From positions 28,501 through 92,500 of the forward strand of contig CAVXSB010000018.1 of the NCBI GenBank assembly GCA_963764315.1: DNA of 64,000 nucleotides, in the 5' to 3' direction. The position numbers and the translations under genes were made by a program. The notes below the pieces were generated by a model, which was not told the DNA's origin, did no database searches, and saw only the letters and a list, made by a program, of their open reading frames with translations. Origin of the DNA: DATLWN01 sp963764315. GTDB lineage: Bacteria > Pseudomonadota > Zetaproteobacteria > Mariprofundales > Mariprofundaceae. Below are positions 55,406 to 63,770 of this stretch, one piece after another (position 1 is the stretch's first letter; every line of letters begins with the position of its first letter).

Positions 55406-56740
55406 TTAGAAGTCGTACTCGGCCATCACGCGGTTGTACACGAACTTGTCCGAGCCGTTGGCCAGCTTGCCGTTGCTGACCTCGATACGGTCGCGCAGCG
55501 ACAGGCCCTTGTAGGCGCCGCCGAAGAAGTAGGTGATGTCACCATAGGTGTTGGTGCTGTTGCCCTTGAAGTGGGTGTTGTAGCGAGCCCAGGCCGCCAT
55601 CACGCGCAGGTGATCGTCCAGCAGCTTGTACGTGCCCTTGATCTTCACAGCATTACCCGCACCCAGCTCGACCAGGCCGCGGATCATCGAGGTGGTCCAC
55701 AGCGGGTCGGTTGCGTAGTTCGCGGTATACGGCGAGATGATGGTGCCGCCGCCGAAGGCGCCAGAGTTGTAGTTCACCTTGTCGTAGGCGACGAACACGG
55801 AGCCATGCGGGATGTTCACACCGATCTTGGCACCCTCGACCTGCGAGTTCACATCGCCGCCGACGCCATTGTCCGTGACATTGTACTGGCCAAAGAAGCT
55901 GTTGCTGGAGCCCAGGTTCTGCTTCATGCCCTGGATGCCGATGAACGGATCGAAGCCGGTACCGGTCTTGTAGGTGTAGGTGGCCTCACCGTAGTAGGTC
56001 TTGGCGAAACGGTAGAAGTCGTAGTACCACAGGCGGGCCTTCAGGCCGTTGGCCTTGTAGTCCGCGCCGATGACCAGCGTGCCGGGGGACTTCTGCGAGG
56101 TAGCAGGCGTGGTGCCCGGCAGCGTGTACGGCTGACCGCCATGCGAGTCGTCGCCACCCCAGGCACTGTTGTAGTACAGGTTGTTCTGGAAGTAGTTGCT
56201 CGAGGTGCGGCTCTTCCATGCGGTCTCGCGGATGCCGTAGATGTGCAGATGATCGATCGGGTTCAGCTGAAGCAGCACGGCCTGGTAGGTGGCCGGCAGC
56301 ACGCGCGAGTCGGAGCCGCCCATCCACGGGGTGCTCAGCTCCTGATCACCGGCGCGAACCATGTACAGCGGCTGACGGTACTGCAGATACAGCTGACCGA
56401 GAGCGGTGATCTGGTTCTTCGAGCCCATCAGGGTGGTGTCGACGTTACCCTTGTTCAGGCCCATGGACTGGGCGGTAAAGGCGCTGGCGCCGAAGCCCCA
56501 GCCGTTGGCAGCGGTATCGGTGTGCAGGTTCAGGATAGCGGCCGCACTGAATGCGTTGACGTCAGTCTTGTTGCCAGCGCCGCCATTCGGGCTGAACTGA
56601 CGGGTGAAACGGTAAGCACGGGCCTTGCCGTCGACCTTGACGCCGCTGAGGATATCGGTCAGCGACGCGGCTTGAGCGATACCCGTGCTGGCGAATGACA
56701 GGGCAAGCGCCAAGGGGATGGCTTTCATATATTTACGCAT
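55406..56740 (-). CDS. Outer-membrane porin (OprD-like)
   Basis: 444 aa with a signal peptide (residues 1-25, cleavage after 'STGIAQAA') and an alternating beta-strand pattern rich in Tyr/Gly/Asn, ending on 'MAEYDF', the terminal Phe expected of outer-membrane barrels. It begins 'ASLTDILSGVKVDGKARAYRFTRQF' and carries repeated YxGxAxY-type strands like OprD-family channels. Substrate unknown. GAGGAG precedes ATG 56740. A strong Pho-box lies 131-147 bp upstream, so phosphate or phosphonate uptake is a fair inference. Terminator at 55350-55385. Confidence 0.85.
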   Translation of the reverse strand: MRKYMKAIPLALALSFASTGIAQAASLTDILSGVKVDGKARAYRFTRQFSPNGGAGNKTDVNAFSAAAILNLHTDTAANGWGFGASAFTAQSMGLNKGNVDTTLMGSKNQITALGQLYLQYRQPLYMVRAGDQELSTPWMGGSDSRVLPATYQAVLLQLNPIDHLHIYGIRETAWKSRTSSNYFQNNLYYNSAWGGDDSHGGQPYTLPGTTPATSQKSPGTLVIGADYKANGLKARLWYYDFYRFAKTYYGEATYTYKTGTGFDPFIGIQGMKQNLGSSNSFFGQYNVTDNGVGGDVNSQVEGAKIGVNIPHGSVFVAYDKVNYNSGAFGGGTIISPYTANYATDPLWTTSMIRGLVELGAGNAVKIKGTYKLLDDHLRVMAAWARYNTHFKGNSTNTYGDITYFFGGAYKGLSLRDRIEVSNGKLANGSDKFVYNRVMAEYDF

Positions 56741-56870
56741 TGTTGTTTGCTCCTCACAAGTGTATATGCCAAGGGGGGATCCGGTTCCGACCGGTCGCAA
56801 GGCCCAAGGGGCTCGCAGCTGGGCGGAATTTTTCCTCCCCCTTTTGCAAGCCGTACTATTATGTTGGTTT

Positions 56871-56887
56871 GTGACATGGTCGTGACA
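56871..56887 (-). promoter_or_regulatory. Pho box upstream of the OprD-like porin
   Basis: On the minus strand TGTCAC (56887-56882) and TGTCAC (56876-56871) form an exact 11-bp direct repeat, the PhoB half-site geometry, followed after 7 bp by CATAAT as a possible -10. The porin ATG is 131 bp downstream. Confidence 0.75.
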
Positions 56888-56921
56888 AGTTGCCACACCT
56901 GTATCAGGGCGGCACACCCGA

Positions 56922-57974
56922 TCAGAAGCTGATGCGCGAGTACAGGCCGTAGATATTGTCCTGCTGGCCGACGTTGGCCGCCATGCCCAGGTTCGCATAG
57001 CGGGTGTGATCCCAGGCCACAGCCAACTTCAGGTGCCTGGATGCCCGGTAATTGAGGGCCAGCACGGCGCGCATCTTTCTTTCCGGAGCCGCCGAGATGG
57101 CCTCGTCCTGCTGCCTGAATTCGTATCGGCAGTAGCCGTCGATGCGCGGAGTGAACCTGTCCCAGGCCCAGGCATAATAGGCATGGGTGGCCAGGCCGTT
57201 GCTCGCCTGGTCCTTGTAATGGCTCTGGTGCTGGATGACGTAGCCGGTGGCGATGCGGAAGGTGCCGTCATGCGTGTAGGTGATCAGCGCCTGGGCCAGT
57301 TGGCGTCGGGGCGGATAGGCGATGCCCGCCACATACTTGCCGAGAAAACCGTTGCGGTACTGCACATCGAAGGTCCAGCCGTTCGTCGGCGAGGCCCCGG
57401 AAGGGTAGAGGCCGATACGGCCGTCAAAATCGAGTCCCTTTGTGCGTTTGAGATCGGTATAGCCGCCGCCCACCGTTTCGGTCATCCAGTAGCCGAGCCG
57501 GCCATGCATCATTTTGCCCTTGAGTCCGAGGCCGGCATCCGAGGAATGGTCCAGTTCGTTGCTGTTGATGAAGCATTTGGTGATGAAGCGGTGCTGGTCG
57601 AGATTCTGCTCGTAGTGAATCCAGGGCGTATGCATCAGGCCGGCCACCAGATGGGCGGCCGGGGATATCTTGCCGACCAAGAAGGCATATTTCACCCAGG
57701 CATGGGTCTTCTGGCCATGCAGGTAGGGATCGGACTCGACATTGGTCGTTAGCCGCATGCGTACGCGCGGGCTGAAGCGATAGCGGGCGTTGATGTAGCC
57801 GCGGCTCAGCACCGGGGCGATCTGGTTGTGCTCCGGGCGTCCGCTGGTGACCTGTCGCTTGCTGGTCAGGCTCAGGAACATCAGCGAGCTGATATTAAGG
57901 CCGTCCGGGGCGGTGGCTTGCCCGCCCATGCCTGCGGCCTGGGCCCCGGAGGGGGCACACAGCATGGCAAGCAC
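56922..57974 (-). CDS. Putative outer-membrane beta-barrel protein, start codon unclear
   Basis: At least 350 aa of amphipathic strands ending in 'IYGLYSRISF', with a C-terminal Phe. Segments such as 'YINARYRFSPRVRMRLTTNVESDPYLHG' and 'WVKYAFLVGKISPAAHLVAGLMHTPW' resemble phosphate-selective porin-like barrels, but the match is weak. The first ATG in frame (57974) lies in the middle of a signal peptide; the frame continues upstream through KKLRFICIPVLAMLCAPSGAQA to a stop, and codon ATC (58013) or CTG (58022) is where a start would be expected. A Pho-box lies at 58057-58073. A start-codon base error or non-canonical initiation is likely. Confidence 0.7.
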   Translation of the reverse strand: MLAMLCAPSGAQAAGMGGQATAPDGLNISSLMFLSLTSKRQVTSGRPEHNQIAPVLSRGYINARYRFSPRVRMRLTTNVESDPYLHGQKTHAWVKYAFLVGKISPAAHLVAGLMHTPWIHYEQNLDQHRFITKCFINSNELDHSSDAGLGLKGKMMHGRLGYWMTETVGGGYTDLKRTKGLDFDGRIGLYPSGASPTNGWTFDVQYRNGFLGKYVAGIAYPPRRQLAQALITYTHDGTFRIATGYVIQHQSHYKDQASNGLATHAYYAWAWDRFTPRIDGYCRYEFRQQDEAISAAPERKMRAVLALNYRASRHLKLAVAWDHTRYANLGMAANVGQQDNIYGLYSRISF

Positions 57975-58056
57975 GGGGATGCATATAAATCGAAGCTTCT
58001 TGATGTCCGGCAGCCTTTATCGTGCGATTGGTTTTAATAAAGCCTATGAACCGCGT

Positions 58057-58073
58057 TTGACACCGACGTGACA
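58057..58073 (-). promoter_or_regulatory. Pho box upstream of the outer-membrane barrel gene
   Basis: On the minus strand TGTCAC (58073-58068) and TGTCAA (58062-58057) are 11 bp apart, as in PhoB sites. It lies 35-50 bp before the expected start of the 56922-57974 gene. In the same 325-bp intergenic region, 58074-58242 shows no other feature I can name. Confidence 0.7.
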
Positions 58074-58242
58074 TCGCCAACTCCGTCCGTGACGGGGGCA
58101 GTGCCCCGGCCGGGATGGACGCCGATGCGCTTTCGCAGCCCGGCCCAAAGCCTGATCACATCCACCGGTATTGCGCAAGGGGTGAAGGCGACGCCCTTTC
58201 TTGGTATTCACTTAGAAATGGGCATCAAAATAGTTACAGGCA

Positions 58243-58259
58243 TGTCATAAGCCTGTCAT
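58243..58259 (+). promoter_or_regulatory. Pho box upstream of the cNMP-protein/phoB/phoR operon
   Basis: TGTCAT (58243-58248) and TGTCAT (58254-58259) are perfect half-sites with 11-bp spacing. The first gene begins at 58300. This would give phoBR autoregulation, as known for PhoB in other bacteria. Confidence 0.8.
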
Positions 58260-58299
58260 GTTCGCTGCGCAATTTGTGTCCGAAGATTGGAGGTGTACT

Positions 58300-58812
58300 A
58301 TGAATGCACTGAGTTTCGAGACTGGTTTCGAAGCGGCGGTCGCGGCCAACCCGCATTTTATGCGTTTTCGCACAATGCCGATAGGCCAGGAACTGGGCGG
58401 CCGCGAGGCGATGCTGTTGTTCTCCTGTTTCATCGAGCGCCACGTGCCGGCTGGCACGGAGATCTACTGCGCGGATACCGAGTCCGACAATACGATCCAC
58501 ATCATCCTCGAGGGTACGGCCAGCGCGGCCGACCGCAACGGGCATATCTACGAACTTTTGCAGGCCGGCAATGTGTTCGGTCTGTTTTCGTTTCTGGACA
58601 ACGGTCGCCTGCACTCGGCCACCATCACGGCGGTGCAGGATCTGACCCTGTTGACCTTGGAACGCTCCTATTTCGATGTCGTGATGCTGGAGGATCCGGC
58701 GCTCGGCTATCAGATGCTGCGCTTCATGTTCGGTCTGCTGTCCCGCAAGGCGCTCAGGCTGGAAACGGAGTACGCCGCCATGCACGGCTATGCCATGTCT
58801 CGACGGGTATAG
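58300..58812 (+). CDS. Cyclic-nucleotide-binding-domain protein (no DNA-binding domain)
   Basis: 170 aa. The cNMP-fold shows 'RHVPAGTEIYCADTESDNTIHIILEGTASAADRNGHIYELLQAGNVFGLFSFLDNGRLHSATITAVQDLTLLTL'. The phosphate-binding cassette keeps the Arg region (GRLHSAT), but the Glu that contacts the ribose in CRP is replaced (GLF rather than GE). No helix-turn-helix follows. GGAGG lies eight bases before ATG 58300 and the next gene, phoB, is 29 bp away. It heads an operon with phoB-phoR behind a Pho box; a role in tuning the phosphate response is inference. Confidence 0.75.
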   Translation: MNALSFETGFEAAVAANPHFMRFRTMPIGQELGGREAMLLFSCFIERHVPAGTEIYCADTESDNTIHIILEGTASAADRNGHIYELLQAGNVFGLFSFLDNGRLHSATITAVQDLTLLTLERSYFDVVMLEDPALGYQMLRFMFGLLSRKALRLETEYAAMHGYAMSRRV

Positions 58813-58841
58813 CGGTGGGTAAATCAGAAACGGGAGCAGCC

Positions 58842-59576
58842 TTGTATTCGCAAATCGGCGGGCGCACCATACGACAGATGGACAGCGAGTTGGCGGACAT
58901 CCTGATCGTCGAGGATGACGAGATGATCGCCCGCCTGATGCAGATGCATTTGCGGGCATCCGGCTGGCGCACACATCATGTCGACAACGGCAACGATGCC
59001 CTCGAGGTGCTGCAGCGCGGCTCCTGGAAGCTTGTCGTGCTGGATCGCATGCTGCCCGGCAAGAGCGGCATGCAGGTCCTGCGCTGGCTCCACCGCCCGG
59101 ATCAGAAGGAGCGCGTGCCGGTGCTGATGGTCACCGCGCTTGGCAGCACCTCCGACACGGTGCAGGGGCTTAACGAGGGTGCTGACGATTACCTGGCCAA
59201 GCCGTTTGAGCCGGAAGAGCTGGTGGCCCGCGTCAATGCCCTGATGCGTCGTAGCGCCCAGGAAGCGACGAAGGTCATGCGCCTGGGCGATATCGAGGTG
59301 GATGCGGAGGCAGCGGAGGTGCGTATCGGCGGCGAGGTGGTTCCCTTGCGTCGCCTGGAGTTCCTGCTTCTGATGGAACTGATGAAGAAACCGGGCAAGG
59401 TCCGCTCCCGCGATTATCTTCTCGATAATGTCTGGGGCAGCGGCACCTATGTTGAACCGCGCACGGTCGACGTGACCATCAAACGCCTGCGCAAGGCCCT
59501 GGCAGACTATGGCTGCGAGGATTATGTTGATACTGTGCGGGGTATGGGTTATCGCTTCGTGGCAAAGGGCGCCTAG
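58842..59576 (+). CDS. phoB: PhoB-type response regulator (OmpR family)
   Basis: Two-domain regulator. The receiver begins 'DILIVEDDEMIARLM' with the phospho-acceptor Asp in 'KLVVLDRMLPGKSG' and Lys in 'DDYLAKPFEPEELVARV'. The C-terminal winged helix has 'VPLRRLEFLLLMELMKKPGKVRSRDYLLDNVWG' and 'VDVTIKRLRKALADYG...IDTVRGMGYRF'-type text. I use TTG 58842 (244 aa), which has GGGAG five bases upstream; ATG 58878 has no Shine-Dalgarno. The phoR-like kinase follows by 2 bp, and Pho boxes occur at four loci nearby, which supports PhoB over other OmpR-family roles. Confidence 0.85.
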   Translation: MYSQIGGRTIRQMDSELADILIVEDDEMIARLMQMHLRASGWRTHHVDNGNDALEVLQRGSWKLVVLDRMLPGKSGMQVLRWLHRPDQKERVPVLMVTALGSTSDTVQGLNEGADDYLAKPFEPEELVARVNALMRRSAQEATKVMRLGDIEVDAEAAEVRIGGEVVPLRRLEFLLLMELMKKPGKVRSRDYLLDNVWGSGTYVEPRTVDVTIKRLRKALADYGCEDYVDTVRGMGYRFVAKGA

Positions 59577-59578
59577 GA

Positions 59579-60763
59579 TTGATTGAGGCGTGGATTCCAT
59601 GGCTGGCGGTCATCGCGGCCGGGCTGGCGTGGTACGCGCATGCCGCCGGTCTGCGCCGGCACCTGCATCAGGTTCAGCAAGAGCTCAAGGAGAGCGATCA
59701 GGCCCGCGGTGAACTCGAGGAGCGGCTGGCCAGACGCATGCGTCGCCTGGACGCCCTGCTTGCCACGATGAGCGAGGCGGTGATGCTGGTCGACCGGGAC
59801 TGCCGGGTGGTGGTCGCCAACCCGGCGGCCATGGAGATGTTCACCATGACCGAGATGGAGGAAGGCCGGGCCAGGCCGATGGTCTGGTTCTACCGCGATC
59901 CGGACTGGAACCAGATCCTGGGCAAGGCCATGACCGGTGCCCTGAGGGCGCAGGACCTGCCGGACATGAGCGTGGCCGATCATGTGCTGGCGCCGAGGCT
60001 GGCGCCGATCGGCCAGGATCAGGCACTGCTGGTCTGCCTGGATGTGACCGAACGCTCGAAGCTGGCCAAACAGCGCGATGAGTTTCTGGCTAATCTGATG
60101 CATGATCTGAAAACCCCGTTGACGTCGATGCTGGGCTATGCCCGTAGCCTTGCCTCCTTCGGCGAGGATAAGGATTTCCGGCAACTGGCCGGAGAGGTCA
60201 TCGCCACCGAGGCCAAGCGCGTCAACGAGCTGCTCGATGCTCTGTTGACACTGGACCGCATCCGCTTCACCTCCTCCGATCCGGAGGCGCATTGCGAGCT
60301 TCCGCAGGTGCTCACGCGGGTGCAGGGGAGCATCAAAGGCGCGGCCGCAGACAAGAAGCTGCGCTTCGCCACGCATGTGCCGGAGGCAAGATTGCCACCG
60401 CTGGCCATCGCCGAGGATGAGCTGATGCGCGTGCTGATGAACGTGGTGGACAATGCCGCGCGCTTCAGCCCGAAGGCGGGGAAAATCGCGGTGGAGGTAT
60501 CGAGCCGTGGCCAGCATGCCCAGATCGTCGTCACCGACGAGGGCCCGGGCATCCCGGAGTCGGACCTGCCGCATGTCACCGAGCGTTTCTACCGCGTCGA
60601 CCGGGCGCGCGGCCGTGGTGGCCATGGCCTGGGGCTGTCCATCGTGCGGGAGTTGCTTGAGGCGCGTCATGGCACGCTGGATCTCGTCAATCATGCTCCG
60701 CACGGCCTGAAGGTGACGATCCAGCTACCGGTATACCTGCAGGAGGAGGCCGCGGCGGCCTGA
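59579..60763 (+). CDS. phoR: PhoR-type sensor histidine kinase
   Basis: 394 aa from a TTG start. One N-terminal membrane helix (5-25), a short coiled coil, a PAS domain (~55-150) and the kinase: H-box 'DEFLANLMHDLKTPLTSMLGY' with the phospho-His, N-box 'NVVDNAARFSP', G1 'TDEGPGIPESDL' and G2 'GGHGLGLSIVRELLEA'. The single helix and PAS layout match PhoR, which senses phosphate through PhoU and the Pst transporter rather than a periplasmic sensor. It follows phoB by 2 bp and is convergent with the L,D-transpeptidase gene. Confidence 0.86.
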   Translation: MIEAWIPWLAVIAAGLAWYAHAAGLRRHLHQVQQELKESDQARGELEERLARRMRRLDALLATMSEAVMLVDRDCRVVVANPAAMEMFTMTEMEEGRARPMVWFYRDPDWNQILGKAMTGALRAQDLPDMSVADHVLAPRLAPIGQDQALLVCLDVTERSKLAKQRDEFLANLMHDLKTPLTSMLGYARSLASFGEDKDFRQLAGEVIATEAKRVNELLDALLTLDRIRFTSSDPEAHCELPQVLTRVQGSIKGAAADKKLRFATHVPEARLPPLAIAEDELMRVLMNVVDNAARFSPKAGKIAVEVSSRGQHAQIVVTDEGPGIPESDLPHVTERFYRVDRARGRGGHGLGLSIVRELLEARHGTLDLVNHAPHGLKVTIQLPVYLQEEAAAA

Positions 60764-60772
60764 GTACGGCCC

Positions 60773-61237
60773 TTAGGGGCGGATCAACACGCGCTCTCCG
60801 GCGCGGCAATGCATGAATAATTCGAGCATGTCCAGGTTGCGCATGCGGATGCAGCCATGGGAGGCGGGGCTACCGATCCTGTCCTCTTCGTGGGTGCCAT
60901 GGATGTAGATGTAGCGGGAGTGGGTATCGACCGGCCCGCGCCGGTTGCGGCCGGTGTCCATGCCCTGCAACCACAGGATGCGGGTGAGGATCCAGTCGCG
61001 GCCCTCATCCTTGCCGCCAGGGGTATAGATGCCGACCGGACGGCGGCCGACGAAGGCGGTGTACATGGGCAGGCCTGCGCCGATCTTGTTCCCGATGCGG
61101 TGGCGGCCGAGCGGTGTCTGGAAGCTACCTCGCCGGTTGCCGGTCCCATGGGCGGCGGTTGATACTGGATAGGCATGCCAGACGCCGGTGGCGCGGCGGT
61201 GGTACAGCATCTGTTTGCCGATGGAAACGATGATCAC
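60773..61237 (-). CDS. L,D-transpeptidase (YkuD domain)
   Basis: 154 aa. The YkuD core has the catalytic signature 'YIHGTHEEDRIGSPASHGCIRMRN', with the nucleophilic Cys in 'SHGCIR' and the His in 'HGTHEED', and 'TPLGRHRIGNKIG' of the fold's first half. No signal peptide is seen; the N-terminus (MIIVSIGKQMLYHRRATGVW) looks like the fold itself, so it is either cytosolic, exported by another route, or its true start lies upstream. The family cross-links peptidoglycan or attaches proteins to it. Divergent from ppa (84 bp). Confidence 0.85.
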   Translation of the reverse strand: MIIVSIGKQMLYHRRATGVWHAYPVSTAAHGTGNRRGSFQTPLGRHRIGNKIGAGLPMYTAFVGRRPVGIYTPGGKDEGRDWILTRILWLQGMDTGRNRRGPVDTHSRYIYIHGTHEEDRIGSPASHGCIRMRNLDMLELFMHCRAGERVLIRP

Positions 61238-61321
61238 CGGCGCATGCTAGCGCAGTGTGCGGCTTGTGCCGAGCAGGCTCATGCCTACAATGCGCGTCAA
61301 ATCGGTGCACAGGAGGGGCGC

Positions 61322-61855
61322 ATGGACATCTCGAAGATTGCGGTCGGCAAGAACCCGCCGGAGGATATCAACGTCGTGATCGAGGTGCCGCAGCATGCGG
61401 ATCCGATCAAGTACGAACTGGACAAGGATTCCGGTGCCATCTTCGTCGATCGTTTCATGCATACGGCGATGCATTATCCCTGCAACTACGGTTTCGTGCC
61501 CAATACCCTGTCGGAGGATGGCGATCCGGTCGACGTGCTGGTGGTCTCGCCCTTTGCCTTCGTTCCCGGCTGCGTGGTGACCTGCCGGCCGGTGGGGGTG
61601 CTGAAGATGGAGGACGAGGCCGGCATGGATGCGAAGCTGCTGGCCGTGCCGGTGTCCAAGCTTAATCCGGCCTACGACAACGTGCAGAGCCCGGAGGATC
61701 TTCCCGGCTTTCTGCTCGATCAGATCAAACACTTCTTCGAGCATTACAAGGATCTGGAGAAGGGAAAATGGGTCAAGGTGACAGGCTGGGCCGGCCTCGA
61801 CGAGGCCAAGCGCGAGATCAAGGCCAGTATCGACCGCTACGGCGAGGAGAAATAA
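61322..61855 (+). CDS. ppa: Inorganic pyrophosphatase
   Basis: Hydrolyses pyrophosphate to phosphate with magnesium. The family I motif is 'EDGDPVDVLVVSP' with the three catalytic Asp, preceded by 'NYGFVPNTLSEDGDP' and followed by 'GWAGLDEAKREI'. 177 aa, a bacterial length. AGGAGGGG precedes ATG 61322. It supplies phosphate and pulls biosynthetic reactions, and it lies next to the polyphosphate and Pho genes. Confidence 0.97.
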   Translation: MDISKIAVGKNPPEDINVVIEVPQHADPIKYELDKDSGAIFVDRFMHTAMHYPCNYGFVPNTLSEDGDPVDVLVVSPFAFVPGCVVTCRPVGVLKMEDEAGMDAKLLAVPVSKLNPAYDNVQSPEDLPGFLLDQIKHFFEHYKDLEKGKWVKVTGWAGLDEAKREIKASIDRYGEEK

Positions 61856-61979
61856 CGGGCCCGGCCACTCGGGAAGCGGGATGTGCGCGGGCGATCTGCT
61901 AACCTAGGGGATGCATGCCGGTGGCGAGCTTCGGATACGCGGGGTCATCGTACCGCTGTTGCACTGATGGGAGGTGGAT

Positions 61980-62387
61980 ATGGATGATGAGCTGAAACAG
62001 CATGTGCGGGATGGCAGCGCCTGGATGCGTCTGTTGTTCATGCTGCTCTTCGCAGCGATCTTCAGCGTGGCCGAGGCCGTGCTGACCGCGGTCGTCGTCT
62101 TTCAGTTTCTGTTCGTGCTGTTCACGGGAAGGAAGAACGGCAGGGTGTTGTCGTTCGGATCCAGCCTTGCCGCCTACGTCTATCAGGTCTTCCGGTATCT
62201 GACCTATAACAGCGAAGAGCGGCCATTTCCGTTTGCGGACTGGCCATCCGACAGGTCCCTGGTGGCCGAGATGGAGCCGAAGCCGGCCGCGAAACGTCCG
62301 GTACGACGTCGCCGCAGCACTGCCAAGCCCAAGGCTCAGCCTGAGACGACCGGCAGCGACGAGACAGGGGGCGCGTCGGGTCGCTGA
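61980..62387 (+). CDS. DUF4389 family membrane protein
   Basis: 135 aa with two hydrophobic segments (LLFMLLFAAIFSVAEAVLTAVVVFQFLFVLFTG) and the conserved 'GSSLAAYVYQVFRYLTYNSEERPFPFADWP' of DUF4389, followed by a basic, Ala/Pro-rich cytoplasmic tail. Function unknown. I use ATG 61980 because GGGAGG is five bases upstream; GTG 61974 is in frame. It is followed by the convergent diguanylate cyclase gene, 5 bp apart. Confidence 0.86.
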   Translation: MDDELKQHVRDGSAWMRLLFMLLFAAIFSVAEAVLTAVVVFQFLFVLFTGRKNGRVLSFGSSLAAYVYQVFRYLTYNSEERPFPFADWPSDRSLVAEMEPKPAAKRPVRRRRSTAKPKAQPETTGSDETGGASGR

Positions 62388-62392
62388 GCCAT

Positions 62393-63682
62393 TCAGTCGA
62401 CCAGGACGATCTTGTTCTTGCCGGTGTTTTTTGCCGTATACATTGCCTGATCGGCGCGGTGGACCATGGCCTCGAAACTGTCGTCTTCATCCCGGTGCGC
62501 GGTGATGCCGATGCTGGCTGTGATCCGTCGCTCTCCCAGTTCGGGAACTTCTTCCTGTAGCCGCTTCAGGCCGTCTTGGATGCGTTCGGCAAATCGCATG
62601 GCTCCAGCCCCGTCGGTTTCGGGCAGGAGCAGTAGAAACTCCTCCCCGCCCCATCGCGCGAGGATGTCCGATTGCCGGATCTGACGCCGGCAAACCGACG
62701 ATGCCTTGAGCAACACCTTGTCGCCGATGTGATGGCCATGGATATCGTTGATACCCTTGAAATCGTCCAGGTCGATAAGGACGACCGCGGCGGGATGGCC
62801 GAAGCGCATGGCGCGGGTCAGCTCCTTTGCCGCCGCCTCGGTCATATGCCGGCGGTTGTATAGTCCGGTCAGCGGGTCCGTGGAGGCCCGGAGATGCAAT
62901 TCGTCGATCAGGCTCATGTGCTCCGAGACATCGCGTACGAAGGCTGCGAGCTCCAGCTCTGTGCCGACGTCGATCTTGGCAATGGAAACCTCGGCCATGA
63001 ATTCCGATCCGTCTTTGCGCCGTCCGGAGATTTCCACGCGGCTCTCCATCGGACGTGCGGTTTCGTGTGCATCCTGAAACTGGCGGACATAGTCCGGATG
63101 GCGGGCACGGAAGCGTTCGGGAATCAGGGTGTCCAGTGCTTGCCCTACCAACTCGTCGGAGGAGTAGCCGAAGATATGCAGGGCGGCCTCGTTGATCGTC
63201 TTGATCCTCTGATCGGTATCGATGGTGATGATACCTTCATAGGAGGAGTCGACGATGGATCTCAGGCGCGCATAGGCGATCTGCAACTCCTGTTCCAGCC
63301 GGCGCTTGGCGGTGATGTCCACGACGGTGGCGAAAACGCGAGCAAACCTGCCTTCTTGATGGGCAAACACCGGGATCATGCGTACCCGTTGCCATCGGGT
63401 ATCCACGTTGCTTGCCTGAAGCGGGTGTTCGAAGTCGATGGGGGCGAGCCGTTGGGCGCACTCGCGCGCACGATCCCTCAGGATCCGGGGGACTTCCTGT
63501 GGCAGCTCATGCCCTGGTTTGGTACTCGGCAGGTTTTCCAGGCCATACATGGCGCGGAAAAGGTGGTTGGTGCACAGAAGGGTGATTTCATGTTGCTCAT
63601 GCACGTCGAAGACGATGACGCCGGCTCCGACCACCTCGAAGAAGGCGGCCAACATCTTTGGATCAGCGGTATATAGGTTCAT
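62393..63682 (-). CDS. PAS-GGDEF diguanylate cyclase
   Basis: Makes cyclic di-GMP from GTP. The N-terminal ~130 residues are PAS-like (EVVGAGVIVFDVHEQHEITLLC...). A second PAS (~155-275) has 'SSYEGIITIDTDQRIKTINEAALHIFGYSSDEL' and 'GRRKDGSEFMAEVSIAKIDV'. The GGDEF domain starts 'RASTDPLTGLYNRRHM' and carries WGGEEF. The inhibitory I-site RxxD is not obvious at the expected place. 429 aa from ATG 63682, which has GAGAGG upstream; the frame continues to 63796. Opposes the HD-GYP gene at 42694 in c-di-GMP turnover. Confidence 0.92.
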   Translation of the reverse strand: MNLYTADPKMLAAFFEVVGAGVIVFDVHEQHEITLLCTNHLFRAMYGLENLPSTKPGHELPQEVPRILRDRARECAQRLAPIDFEHPLQASNVDTRWQRVRMIPVFAHQEGRFARVFATVVDITAKRRLEQELQIAYARLRSIVDSSYEGIITIDTDQRIKTINEAALHIFGYSSDELVGQALDTLIPERFRARHPDYVRQFQDAHETARPMESRVEISGRRKDGSEFMAEVSIAKIDVGTELELAAFVRDVSEHMSLIDELHLRASTDPLTGLYNRRHMTEAAAKELTRAMRFGHPAAVVLIDLDDFKGINDIHGHHIGDKVLLKASSVCRRQIRQSDILARWGGEEFLLLLPETDGAGAMRFAERIQDGLKRLQEEVPELGERRITASIGITAHRDEDDSFEAMVHRADQAMYTAKNTGKNKIVLVD

Positions 63683-63770
63683 GGCGCCTCTCTTCCTTGA
63701 AACCATGCCTGGATCCTGTTCTACAACATAAGCAAAGGTGTTGCCAGACGCATAAACGATTGACGCCGGC

